A stretch of 64,000 nucleotides of DNA from Eutrema japonicum (GCA_030161315.1 BSQW01000011.1:19388657-19452656); one strand, 5' to 3'. Counted from the first letter of the stretch, positions 52,481 through 63,530 are shown. Numbers and translations are program-made. The notes: generated by a model not told the origin, from the letters alone.

Positions 52481-52860
52481 TATCCAACTTTCCCTCACCT
52501 CATACAAGTTTTTCGAAGTCTTCTTATGACTGAGAAGGGGAAAAAGAGGGATAAAGCATAAGAGAAAGCGAATGGGAAAGATAAAAGGAGAATTCGTGAG
52601 GAGAACGCTTACGAAAGGTAGGGGAGCCGGAGTAGTGAAGAGTTTAGAAAAGAAAGAAAGAATATAAAGGTGAAACATGAGGTGGAAAATAAGGAAAACA
52701 AATAAATTAACGGAGAACATCCAACAGAAAAATCGGAAATCAGAAATCAAGCAATCACAAGGTATAAAACAGGAATGGAAAATCGCTTGTCGGCATTTCA
52801 ACTCGAAGGAGATGACTCTTTAAAATTCTTTCAAATGGTCAAGACTCCCATTTAAAGAAT

Positions 52861-53465
52861 TGAAGGGCTAAATGTGGGCGTGTAAATCCCACCCCAGTAA
52901 ACTAGGCCTATTAAGCAAGAAGTAAAGAGGCCAGAAAAGTAAAAGACAACAACGAAGTTAAATGCCGAGCTGAAAGACACACCGGAGTAACTTACAGTGA
53001 AATGGGAATAAATGCCGAAGTCACTCAACCCCAAAGTTGACCGAGACTCATTCAAATCAATGATTAAAAGCGCCAAAGAGTAACAGCCTTATCCACCGGA
53101 GTAAATGCCATTAATGATGAATCAAACGCAATAAATGACAACGTCAAACACGGACTCAGAGTATAAAAGCAGAGCAAGGGCAAGGAGAAAATGACGATCT
53201 TCTTCACTCACAACTAGCACTACACTTACACACTTATCAATTATTTGTTCTTGTTCTTGTGTAAACGCTCTCGAATACGAAATACTAAACTCATATACTC
53301 TCACTTTTCGTATCTAAAACCACATTTGATCCATCCAGCTCGTTCCGAGCAATCTACTATATGTTTATTGCTCAAAAACCATTTGATTTTTCTGTTATTA
53401 AAGATAAATCAAAAAATTTCGATTATTATTATTTACAAATTTTGACTGTTGTAATTACAGCTGCA
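52861..53465 (+). repeat. LTR of family F (solo or truncated)
   Basis: TGAAGGGCTAAATG...CTGCA. TATA box TATAAAAG at about 53163, followed about 30 bp on by a C/A-rich start region. The last 240 bp match 27895-28137. The sequence after 53465 does not form a good primer site, so it is probably a solo LTR or decayed element. Confidence 0.65.
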
Positions 53466-53565
53466 ACAATTATTTTTTGGTGAATTTGCTCATAGCCATT
53501 TACAGGTCTAATATAAATAATATATCCACATAAAGAAAAATAGAGAAAGTAATAATTACGATGTT

Positions 53566-53719
53566 TTTTTTTTTGATGACTCAGGGATATATCATAGGTC
53601 CATGGAAAAGTTTACACTAATTTTCCAGGAAATGGTGAAGGATGTTCCCAGAGACGCTCGAACCTAGGACCTTGACAAATTATGCCAAGAGACTTTGGCC
53701 TCTCAAACCACTGGGCCAC
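53566..53719 (-). mobile_element. tRNA-derived SINE
   Basis: On the minus strand it starts TGGCCCAGTGGTTTGAGAGG (A box) and has GGTCCTAGGTTCGAGCG (B box) about 50 bp on, then a ~90-bp tail region ending in a poly(A) run. The target duplication AATTACGATGTT flanks it (53554-53565 and 53720-53731). Copy 1 of the duplication has the empty site (TTATTACGATGTTGTGTGC at 38178). Confidence 0.92.
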
Positions 53720-55184
53720 AATTACGATGTTGTGTGCAAGATTTTGTCCTTCTCAGCGATTGGAGTCTATTTCATTCGGGTATTGTTTGCGTCATACTAT
53801 TCTATTTTACTAATTTTATTTCTCAGTTAACAAAATTAAATAAAGTTTGTTTTGTTCTATATAAAACACATGAAACAAAATAGTATTAAACAAAATAACA
53901 ATTAATTATATGTGTTCTATAGTTTACAAAAATTAACAAAATATAAAGTAAGTGATATATCATAACATAAAATTATATTATACAGCCTAAAACAAACCTC
54001 GAAATACAAAATCAATTTTGGTAAAAATGGGATAAATAGATCAAAGTACGTGTGTACGATTCTATTTAACATAACAATATATAGAATATAATGCAATCAA
54101 TATAGAATATAATGTGATTGCATTATATATAGACGGATAATTTTTTATTTAACCATCACATATACTATTTATTAGATATTTATGTCCACTATATACGTTT
54201 TTTTAAATATACACCATGACATATGCGTTCACCATATGTCAAGTTTTGAAATAAAATTCTGAACTAGAGATGAAATAATTATTAAATAAATTCAATGTAG
54301 TTTTAGGTACAAAAATCTATCGTATTTATATGGTATCTGAGATCCGTTTATGTATACCAAAACATGTAATGATCGGGTTTTTTGTCAACATAATGATTAT
54401 TTTTTATATTTTATTCAGATTTATGATTTTTTGTATAAGAATGCGCTTCACCCGTTAAATTATTAATAGCAACAAAAAAAATTCTTACTTAAATAATCAT
54501 ATACATTATGAGATTATATATTTTAAAACAGCCAACGTATTCTATTTATAAAACTTTGTATGAAATGTTTTACAATATTGTATATAACTTGTAAAGAATA
54601 ATGATTTAGTTATAGTTGATGAGACACTGAGCATTTATTGTTTGATCTAGAAAATATATATAAATAAAATATATACTCGATTAAGTTTTATATATATAAT
54701 ATGAGTTGATATTTATGATATTCTGACAATTGATCAAATAAAAATATTTATATTATTTTAAAAACTTCATATATATTATTTTCTCTATGTTTTTCTATTA
54801 TATGAATGATGTGATGATTTAATTGTTTACAAACATATAATCAAACAAAAATCAAAGGGAATATATAATTTAAAAAAATTGTGCTAGACTGCTAGTCTTT
54901 TGATTCTTTTGATTATGAAAATGGACAGATTTTTTTTTTCAATTAGTAATGGTTATGCAAAATTTTAGTTTTATTTTGTCAAAATAATTATATAATGAAA
55001 ATAAATAATGTAATATAATTAGAAGAGAGAGAGAGAAAGTATAATCGATTATGGTAAGTTTCTTTTTGACAAATGGTTAGTGTAATATTTAATATAAATA
55101 TAATGGATTTTCTAACAATTTGATATGAATGGCATATCATGTAAATATTTTAATAATTTAAAAATATTTTTAAATTTTCTGATA

Positions 55185-55270
55185 GTTTCTCTTGTGTTGA
55201 CACATCAACATGGCATGAGTATAAATAACATGTCAAATAAATGTTATTTTCTGACAATATTTCTCAATTA
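55185..55270. repeat. Recurrent ~100-bp segment
   Basis: TTGACACATCAACATGGCAT...ATGTCAAAT...TTTCTCAATTAATATATA. Related copies lie at about 43655-43740, 45485-45585 and 42050-42110 (+) and, inverted, 40281-40400. It is probably the terminal region of one element family. Confidence 0.7.
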
Positions 55271-56100
55271 ATATATAGGAGATTTGAATTATTGTTTTTC
55301 AAAATTTTGAAACTAATAAAAATGAAAGGGAGGGGGGAGAGAATGTTTTGAACAATTAAGAAATTTTAAGAAAAAAACCACATCACATCTTCCTTATTGC
55401 GGTATATCATAACCATTTTTTTTTTTGTCATTTACTTAATTTATCCACTTTTTTGGTCATTTAACCTAAAATCTCATTAGTTTTTCAGCTACTACCCGCA
55501 AACGTTATGTTTACGAGCGATTGCGGTTGTTGGCGTTTGACTACAATTATGAAAATCGTTTCGTACCACTTTGTGCTGTTTTGAACCACTCTAAATCAAA
55601 AACTTGTTCCCGCAAATGTTTACGATGACGGACTGTTAAAAAAAATATCATCTTAAATATTACTAAATAATTCCAAAAGGTGATTGGATGTAAAGATGAC
55701 TTTTTAAATTTGCTGCAGGACCGTCCAATACATTGAACTCGTATCGGTCCTACCAGGCAACATCTACCTACACAAGTTCGATATCAAAAACATTTCTATC
55801 AAATATTATCATATAAAATTCTCATATACTTTTTTTGTAACAATAAATTCTCATATACTTGATATATATACATATCATCTAAACTAAAATATAGTTGTAG
55901 TTATAAGAAAAAATTATATATAAACAAATGTTCTAAATCTCTTACAAAATATTTTTAATTAGTTATTTTATGATTTATTTAAATTTATAATATCGTAATT
56001 ATTTGCACATGCCTTATTTAAATCTCTTACAAAGTATTTATTTGCACATGCCTTACAAGTTACAACCAATATCGAAATCTACTATATTCTATTAAAAGCA

Positions 56101-56108
56101 TATATAAA
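56101..56108 (+). promoter_or_regulatory. TATA box of BAHD gene 2
   Basis: TATATAAA in the block shared with gene 1. The leader to the ATG is about 40 bp longer than in gene 1 and unrelated in its second half. Confidence 0.7.
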
Positions 56109-56224
56109 TCAATACGACATCTGAGACCCATCGAAGTTTTCTTACCTGCCCGACATTTATTACAATTTTTTTTGTGTTTTGATGAAAAAAACAAAATTAG
56201 ACTTTCAAAATTCAAAGGAAGAAA

Positions 56225-57553
56225 ATGGGGAGAGAAGTGATCAAACCTGCTTCACCGGCACCTCATGACCGCCTTCCACTCTCCCTCTTCGATCTCTCCT
56301 GTCCAGCAGTTTACGTTTCAACAATCTTCTTCTACAAAGCCCTCTCCGGAGAGTCGTCGGAGATCATCTCCGGAAGGCTGAAGAGCTCTCTATCAGAGAC
56401 TCTGTCACGTTTCTATCCTCTCGCCGGACGAATCGATGGCTTCTCGATCAGCTGCAACGACGAAGGAGCCGTGTTCACAGAAGCACGCACCGATCTCTCC
56501 CTCTCCGATTTCCTCAAAAACAACCTCGATAATACCGACTCTCTTGGAATATTCCTCCCTCAAACCGCACCAGGCGAATCCGCAGGGACGTGGCCGTTGT
56601 TGAGCGTTAAGGTCAGCTTCTTCGGATCCGGATCAGGAGTTGCGATCACTGTGGCCATATCTCACCGAATCTGCGACGCGGCCTCGCTGTTGACATTTGT
56701 CAGAAGCTGGGCCGCTACAGCCAAAGGTGAATCTAATGACGTGTTGGTGACTACTCCTCACTTTGCAGGAGCTACCATTTACCCTCCACCCCATAGCTCT
56801 TTCCAGTCTCCTTCAATGGATGATCTTTTCGAGCTTAGAGGTAAGTGTGTAACCAATCGACTCGTCTTCAAATCCTCTAAGATCGCTGATCTCAAACGCA
56901 AGGCCGCCAGCGAAAGTGTCCCGGTACCTACACGTGTGGAAGCCATCGCATCACTTCTTTGGAGATGTGCAAGAAATGCCTCACTCTCTAACTCGGTCAC
57001 TCCAAAGTCAACGATATTGACTCAAGCCATGGACTTGCGGCTTAGGGTTCCCTCTACTGTTTTGTCACGCGACGCGATTGGCAACCTACAATCTGTGTTC
57101 TATCTCAAGGAAGACGCAGAGAGCGAGATGGAGATTGGCGAAATCGTTGCTAAATTTAGAAAGGCGAAAGAAAGAGTCAACGAGATGATCGAAGAGAATC
57201 TCCAACGACACAATACTGCTAGTACCTTGACCACTACCACACTTGGTCAGACCTTGTTGAGCGTGCTGGGAAATTTCGTGGCAGAGTTAAAACCGGACAT
57301 AGACTTATACACAATGTCTAGCTGGTGCAAAAAGCCTTTCTACGAGATTGACTTCGGATGGGGTACTCCGGTATGGATTGGATCCGCTTCGCATACCATC
57401 TGTGACAACATAGTGTATGTGGTGTTAATGGATTCAAAGGATGGTGAGGATGTAGAAGCTTGGGTAGGCTTACCCAAACAAGACATGCATGTGTTCGTTC
57501 GTGACCAAGACTTGCTTACTTATGCCGTCTTAAATCCTCCAGTCCTGATCTGA
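56225..57553 (+). CDS. BAHD acyltransferase, copy 2
   Basis: 442 residues, one exon. After the N-terminus the protein differs from copy 1 only at Ser41 (Asp44 in copy 1). HRICD (H147, D151) and DFGWG (376-380) are present, so activity is expected, with the same cytosolic acyl-CoA-dependent role and unknown substrate. At DNA level I see only two adjacent changes at that codon and one silent A/G change near 57438 besides the 9-bp loss after the start (MGREV for MDVVGREV). The start is ATG 56225 because the GAAGAAAATG context aligns with gene 1. Promoter sequence beyond the TATA region differs from gene 1, so expression may differ. Confidence 0.93.
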   Translation: MGREVIKPASPAPHDRLPLSLFDLSCPAVYVSTIFFYKALSGESSEIISGRLKSSLSETLSRFYPLAGRIDGFSISCNDEGAVFTEARTDLSLSDFLKNNLDNTDSLGIFLPQTAPGESAGTWPLLSVKVSFFGSGSGVAITVAISHRICDAASLLTFVRSWAATAKGESNDVLVTTPHFAGATIYPPPHSSFQSPSMDDLFELRGKCVTNRLVFKSSKIADLKRKAASESVPVPTRVEAIASLLWRCARNASLSNSVTPKSTILTQAMDLRLRVPSTVLSRDAIGNLQSVFYLKEDAESEMEIGEIVAKFRKAKERVNEMIEENLQRHNTASTLTTTTLGQTLLSVLGNFVAELKPDIDLYTMSSWCKKPFYEIDFGWGTPVWIGSASHTICDNIVYVVLMDSKDGEDVEAWVGLPKQDMHVFVRDQDLLTYAVLNPPVLI

Positions 57554-57834
57554 CCAAGTGACCATGTCTCAGTGATTGGTCATCAGTATCCAAGATTGCA
57601 CTATGCCTTGTTTTAATCATTGTTTGGTTTTTTCGTTTTGCCTTGATTTGAATAAAGAAAACAATCATTTCAATTTTCATGTTACTTTTTATGACCTTGA
57701 TCTTGTTTGTACAATTGTACTCTAGATGGTTTATTTACAATTTGTGTTTGACAATTCCATTTACCTTTAATGATTTAAAGGTATATATTTCATAGTTTTC
57801 CTTCTATAATTTGTCTTACCAATTTCTATTTAAA

Positions 57835-57870
57835 CTAGATTATGGACTCGTGGTGTTGCACGGGTTTATT
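57835..57870 (-). mobile_element. Helitron 3' end after BAHD gene 2
   Basis: On the minus strand it ends with a CGTG-loop-CACG hairpin and ...CCATAATCTAG followed by T. The insertion lies between A and T relative to copy 1 (A48020|T48021). The element extends to the right; its 5' end was not found. Confidence 0.75.
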
Positions 57871-59022
57871 GTTATCTTTGAAGTGTGATTATTTATTTTC
57901 CTTTTATACATATATGTATAAATACGTTTTAAATATTGTTGATGATTTATATTTTCTTAAATTTAATCTATGTATCTAAATTGTTTCTTTCTGACTACCG
58001 TCATTGTTTTTTGTTGTGTGAGATTTTGAAGACATTTATTTTATTTTAACTATGAAACTTTAAAGACTTCTACTTTATTTTAAAATCTTTGAAGCTTTAA
58101 TTTATCCAATGAAGGTTTAAAATTGTTAAAACCTTTAAAATTCTACTAAAATTTTCATACCGTCTAACTTTTTTGCCTTTTTGTTCATGCGATTTATTTT
58201 TTAAAAACCAGAAAAATAAAACCTTACATTAAAAAAACAACTACTCATTATTTCAAAGTCAAATTCTCTGTAATATTTGTATGAAGTACATTAACAAAAT
58301 AAAGTTAAAGTCCCTACCAATCACCTCTCTATCAGATCGAGGAACTTCAAGCTGAGAATAATTATGGGAGTGAAACATCGACAATTGTTTTTAAATCATG
58401 CTCAAACTAATCGCTTAGACTTTTACTAGTATGGTGATTATACATTAAAACGTTCAAAATTTTAAAATAACTATCGTCATCCGCCTCTTGCTTATACTCA
58501 GATTTATACTCAAACGTCATCTTATTTTTATCATTTGTAATCTCATATATAAATCGTTTCGTTATGGCTATCTTGATTGTTTTTATGTATGAGACTTTGA
58601 AGACTGTTATTTTATTTTAACTCTCAGAGTTTAAAAACTTTTACTTATTTTTAAAATATTTAAAGTTCTAATGTATGCAATTAAAGTTTAACACTTTTAA
58701 AACCCTTAAAGTTCTACTTAAATTTCACACGGTTTAACTTCGTATTTTTGTTCTTGCAATGGTTAACTTTTTTAAAACCAACAAAATAAGACCTTATTTT
58801 TTCTTAAATCATTACCTATTATTTTAAAGTCAAATTCTCTACAATATTATTTTAGGTAATATGAAACAATCAAATTTATTTATCACATCTTAAATTGCGT
58901 TTGAATTTAATAAATTTAATAACAAAATAAATATAAAACCAATGCAAAAACCACCTTAATAGTCAATAATGTTTTTTAAAAAACAAAAAAATCAGTAGAA
59001 AGAGCACAATGTTATAGTAGAT
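57871..59022. other. AT-rich interior, possibly of the Helitron
   Basis: No gene. Two related blocks (about 57980-58180 and 58560-58780: TGAGACTTTGAAGA / TTAAAATTTCTACTTAAAT-like words, TTTTGTTC, AACCAG/AACCAACAAAATAA) form a loose direct repeat of ~200 bp at a spacing of ~570 bp. Confidence 0.5.
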
Positions 59023-59323
59023 CCTTAGACTTCGGTAAAACAGCCAATTCCCCCATGAAGTATTCGGCTGCTGATTATTCATACACGAAGTATCAAACAA
59101 TATGCTAAAACCATCATCAACTACCTATAATTTTGAATTTCCTACATGAAATTTTGAAAATTAGTCAATTTCACCAAAACCGTAAACGGTGTTTGATTTC
59201 CATTAACGGAATCTTACGTGGCTGACACGTGGCTTAATTGTTTGGTCTGGTTTGCGATTAAACAAATTTTTTTTTAATTGCGGAGACCAAAAACGACTTC
59301 GATTTGGTCTTAAAATTAATTTC

Positions 59324-59395
59324 TGCAACTGCTGGGTATCGAACTTGGGTCTATACCTGTGGCAAGAAAATATTCTACCATTGGACCACTGATAC
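59324..59395 (-). pseudogene. tRNA-Gly(GCC)-like sequence, left arm
   Basis: Minus strand GTATCAGTGGTCCAATGGTA ... TTGCCAC ... AGTTCGATACCCAGC ... TTGCA. It aligns over its 72-nt length with plant tRNA-Gly(GCC): A box TGGTCCAATGGTAGAA, anticodon loop with GCC, B box AGTTCGATACC. Acceptor stem pairing is damaged, so not functional as a tRNA. Confidence 0.75.
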
Positions 59396-59502
59396 TTCGT
59401 TATTCAAAAACATAACTATATATATATATATATATACGAAATCAAAATTCCTCAAATCAAAATTCCTCAAACACATAATTTTTGGTTATATATACGAAAT
59501 CA

Positions 59503-59548
<46 letters not shown>

Positions 59549-59738
59549 GTATTATGAATAGTTTTTTTTTATAGGAATTAGCAATTAAATTAAAATACGA
59601 ATTAGCAATTCAATAAAAATCATAATTGACGATTATATGAAAACAAACACGTTCTATATATAAAGTTTAAATGAACAAACAAAAATCTATTTTAACAAAA
59701 TTTTATTATGAATAGTATTTTTTTAATAATGATGATGC

Positions 59739-59773
<35 letters not shown>

Positions 59774-60523
59774 ATTTGGAATATATATATATATATAATA
59801 TTTATATAGAGAATCTAAACTAAATCAACAAAGATAGATACAAATATATGGGGTAAGTGAGATATCTATTTATCTTTTTTTTGTCGTGAAATATGTATAT
59901 ATTCTAATAATTAGAAGATTTATTTATGCAGTTTTTGTTGTTGATTTGTTTTATTTAAATATTTTTTTGTTAAGGGCATCTCCAACCCCACTCTAAAATA
60001 GAGTAAACCTATTTCTTACTCTATATATGGAGTAAACTAATTTCTTATTCTATTTTAGAGTTGAAATTTTTTATTTATAGAATGATCCTTTAACTTTTAA
60101 ATTGTTTTATTTATAACTGAAACAAATAATATTAATAATATTTTATAGTAAGAAAATCAATTTTTCATTGAAATTATTATATTATAGTATTTTTCAAAGT
60201 TACATCACACCAAACCACCTCTTGTGATGTGTTTATATTATTTGAGATAATTTGCAAAGTAATTGTTTTTCTCCTATATCACAATTTGACAATTTCTTTT
60301 GAAGACTCAAAAAATTAAAAAATAAATTATAGAATTTTTTTAATTTAAATAATATAATAATTTATTAAAGTTTTGCAAAAAATAAAATAAGTGTGATTAA
60401 ATTTTAAATTTTATAAATAAAATATATAGTTATGATTTCGTATATATATATAGTTATGTGTTTGAGGAATTTTGATTTCTTATATATATATATATATATA
60501 TAGTTATGTGTTTGAACAACAAA

Positions 60524-60595
60524 GCATCAGTGGTCTAGTGATAGTATATTTTATTGCCACGGGTATAGACCCAGGTTCGGTTCCCAGCAGGTGCA
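60524..60595 (+). pseudogene. tRNA-Gly(GCC)-like sequence, right arm
   Basis: GCATCAGTGGTCTAGTGATA ... TTGCCACGGGT ... GGTTCGGTTCCCAGC ... GGTGCA, 72 nt. A box TGGTCTAGTGATAGTA and B box GGTTCGGTTCC are close to consensus and the GCC anticodon is kept. The anticodon stem and T stem have mismatches. It is the inverted partner of the left-arm copy. Confidence 0.8.
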
Positions 60596-60931
60596 GAAAT
60601 TAATTGGTCGTTTTGGTCTCAGTAATTAAAAAAAAAATTGGTTTAATCGCAAACTAGACCAAACCATTAAGCAACGTGTCAGTCACGTCAGATTCCGTTA
60701 ACGGAAATCAAATACCGTTTACGGTTTTGGTGAAATTGACCAATTTTCAAAATTTCATGTAGAAAATTCAAAATTATAGGTAGTTGATGGTGGTTTTAGC
60801 ATTGTTTGATATTTCGTGTATGAATAATCAACAGCTGAATACTTCATAGGGGAATTGGCCGTTTTCCCCCTTAGACTTCTCTTTAAGATTAATAAAAATC
60901 GAGACGGGTGATTGATAGATATTAGAGGGAA

Positions 60932-60965
60932 TCATATATATAGTAAAAGCGAAGTAAATTTTCGG
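60932..60965 (+). mobile_element. Possible Helitron 5' end
   Basis: A|TCATATATATAGTAAAAGCGAAG... resembles plant Helitron 5' ends (TC, then an AT-rich stretch with TARTAAAAG-like sequence and GAAGTA). No hairpin/CTRR end is visible to the right within the window. Confidence 0.35.
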
Positions 60966-62205
60966 AATTGAGCTCTGTCATTCACCTTAAACCGTAAAAT
61001 TCGGTTAGTACCATTTTTTGGTTTAAATTAAGTTTTTTTAGATATTTATTGTACCGAAGATTGAACCGGATGTTGAACCGTAAAGCTCGGTTAGATATTT
61101 ATAGATATTGAACCGAATATTTATTAAACTTTGGTTTATAATAAAAATTTAAAAAGATAATTATTGGTGAAAATCCTGGGATAATCGAGGCTATATATAT
61201 ATCGTTGTTTTGGTTCGCTATATTGCTCATTCGTTTTTGGTTTGTTTCAGTTTCATTTAGTTTTAGGGTTTCAGCTATTTATTTTCTTCTTATTTTTTCC
61301 CGTGTTTTATTTTGTGTGAGGCGTTGCTGATATGGTTTTTTTTGGGGCAGAGTTGTTGTTTTGTTGTCTCGAAGACGACCGAGCATTTCACGATCCATTG
61401 TTTGGTTTAGTTGGTTTTCGATATTTGTTTGTGTGTTTTGCGTTTTGTTTTTTTCTTTGCTGATATGTACTACAATCTGTTTTTCTTTACTTTTGTAATT
61501 TTTTTTTGTTTCGTTTTTGATGTTTTTCTAATCGAATGTAACTAATATCGGGTTTTATGGCGAGGGTGTTGGGTGTTTACGCTTTTGTGTTTTGGCTTAG
61601 GTGAGTAGTCGATATTAGTTATCTATAAAAAAAATTCTGCGAAACCCTAGCTTGATCTCTGGGCTATAAATATATCTCTTTTTGCCGCACATAGTACATT
61701 TCCGAGCTCGAGTTTTGATAGGTTTCTACGTATTTATGGTTTTCTTGGTAATGTTTAGGGTATTTTGTGAGTTCTATTTTCGTCGTGTTTGCCTTTTAGC
61801 TTGCTTTTGGGTGTTGATCTTTGGTACGTGGTTTTTTTTTTTTTTTTTTTACGATTTTGGTTATGGCTTTATCTAAATTTCTGTTGTTATTTATGTGTTG
61901 TTCGGGGTGCCTAATTGATTAGGTGATTTTATTCTTTACTTTGTGCATGTGATTTTGCTAACTATTACATATGTTTCTCTGTGGTTGTAACAATTGTTTC
62001 TATGTTCGCCTTGATCAGGGCTTTTTGTTTTGATTTTGTAGATTGCTCTGCTGTCAGAATTCGGGTTTGGAATTTTGATCTTAGATTTTCTTGTGTGGTT
62101 GATGTTTTTTTAATAGGTGTGGACTGTTGAGTCAGGTTCGGAGATCTCTTCCAGACTACGATAAGATCAAACACTTCTGATCGATGTATTTTTTGTTTTT
62201 ATTTT
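60966..62205. other. T-rich region, no gene proven
   Basis: Strongly T-rich on the plus strand, as in plant introns and leaders, with GGCTATAAATATATC (TATA-like, about 61663). It could be the promoter and first intron of the broken gene that follows. Short open frames here are poor and not called. Confidence 0.4.
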
Positions 62206-62211
62206 ATGAAG

Positions 62212-63298
62212 AGTGAAGGAACCAGAAAGGTCATTCCACTTGGAACAATCCCATTGGAAACTATTCAGAAGTTTAACAAAATGGTAAGTTGCTAGATCCG
62301 TGGAGACAGAGCTATGTCGTTAATACTAATTAAGTTCGGCTCGGAGGTTTAATTAATTATATTGTTTGTATGTACTTTTTGATTTATGAATGATATAACA
62401 AGTGCTGAAAGTTCAATCAAGTAACCGTCAGTCCGACAAAAAACCACCAAGACGTCTTTTGCAGGTCACTGGTATGTTTCCAGATTTAATTATATACAAG
62501 AGCTGATTTTTAAGTGGGGTTTATTTGTCTGGTTCTCAAAAATCAGTAGGAAGTTTTTATTATGTTTTTTTTTTCTTGATTCTTGACATCTTAATATTAT
62601 CTTTGACAATAGACATTTCACAATGATGCTGACATTATATGCTGTGAGCACTTGCATTTTGCAGGCAAAGACATGAGGATAATTGTTTATGGCTTTCGTC
62701 CTAAAACCAAGCAGGTGAAACTCTCACTTCTTTTTAAGCTGCCATGTTCATTTTTTCTTGAAATTTGTATGACCTTATGATCATATTTTTGCAGAGGCGT
62801 ACTGTGTTTGATGCATTACTGAGGTGTAGCAAGCCGAAGAGAGTATGGGATCTTTATACTTTTGCATGCAGACCTTCTAAATTTAGTAACGCAAACCCAA
62901 CATAAAGATTGCTTAATGAATATTTTCGTCTTCTCGGAAAAAGTTCATTACGAGCATTAATGGATATGATTGAAGATGAATCATGAATGCATCTCACAAC
63001 GGGAAATCAACAATTTAGTTGATCGTGCTGGACAGGAGATTAACTTTTGAATGCATCAAAAGGTCTCTTTGGTTGCAGTGAAAATACATTTGTTTGTTGT
63101 TGAATATCCAATATGGTTGACAGTGTTTTCCAGTTCACAAGGATGTGTTGAACTCATTACATATGGTTGATATTGAAAAAAATGCACTTATCTCATCGTA
63201 TTTTTTTTACTGCGTAGGAATTGCTTTATATTGCCAATGCGAGACCTAAGAAAAATGCATTAGCAAATGGAGCAATGGGAGGCGGCTCAGTCCATGTT
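62212..63298 (+). pseudogene. Myotubularin-like phosphatase, broken exons
   Basis: Plant myotubularins dephosphorylate PI3P / PI(3,5)P2. Pieces in order: SEGTRKVIPLGTIPLETIQKF (62212-62283, GRAM end, followed by GTAAG), KVQSSNRQSDKKPPRRLL (about 62405-62471), KDMRIIVYGFRPKTKQ (62665-62714, with AG and GT borders), RRTVFDALLRC...KRVWDLYTFAC (from 62795) and LLYIANARPKKNALANGAMG (about 63224-63290). Breaks: TAA at 62903-62905 where the family continues to RLLNEYFRLLGKSS (read through after the stop), TGA soon after, and loss of exons between 63010 and 63220. The catalytic Cys-x5-Arg region is absent, so no active enzyme. The assignment rests on remembered Arabidopsis MTM proteins. Confidence 0.7.
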
Positions 63299-63530
63299 CA
63301 CTCTGCTGTGTCTATTGCAGCTCGGGTTATCGTATGTGACCTATGAGGAAAGCTGCAGCAAAAGGGTCAGGTTCCATAATGGAGCTGGCTCTAGCCTCAG
63401 CCACATAGCTACTGGCTTCGCATTGCATTGAGATGGCTGATCGCACTTGCGTTGCTTACACAGTTAGGTCTCCCGTTGATATCCACAACCCTGGAGATTT
63501 CATGACTCTCACTTGCGGCAGCAACTGGTA
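63299..63530 (+). pseudogene. Unidentified gene-like fragment
   Basis: A GC-richer stretch with codon-like composition. One frame reads MADRTCVAYTVRSPVDIHNP and GDFMTLTCGSNW, ending at a GTAAGG that looks like a splice donor (about 63529). I do not recognise the protein. Other frames are closed within 100 bp. Confidence 0.35.

Larger units (their letters stand above)
53722..57834. repeat. Segmental duplication, copy 2
   Basis: Partner of 38178-48020. Lacks the Stowaways, MULE-MITE, 3.5-kb composite, CACTA and promoter MITE of copy 1. It ends at A57834 where a Helitron end begins; copy 1 reads on as AATTAAA|TTGCCTCTG. Confidence 0.85.
59034..60868. mobile_element. Non-autonomous MULE with ~450-bp inverted repeats carrying tRNA-Gly
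   Basis: CCTTAGACTTC flanks both sides (59023-59033 and 60869-60879), a Mutator-sized 9-11 bp duplication. The left arm starts GGTAAAACAGCCAATTCCCC, the right read inward GGGAAAACGGCCAATTCCCC, and both run inverted for about 450 bp. There is no transposase. Several (TA)n runs and a fragment starting GGGCATCTCCAACCCCACTC (59976, Harbinger-like end) lie in the middle. Confidence 0.9.

Noticed and set aside
59304..59561. 85-codon frame ending in a run of IYIYIY
   Set aside because: It is the inverted-repeat arm of the MULE running into a (TA)n microsatellite.
60524..60595. Functional tRNA-Gly gene
   Set aside because: Mismatches in the anticodon and T stems and presence of a second decayed copy in the opposite MULE arm point to a relic carried by the transposon.
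61682..62174. Open frames of 64 (plus) and 69 (minus) codons
   Set aside because: In T-rich intron-like sequence before the myotubularin-like exons; phenylalanine- or lysine-rich low-complexity products with no conserved motif.
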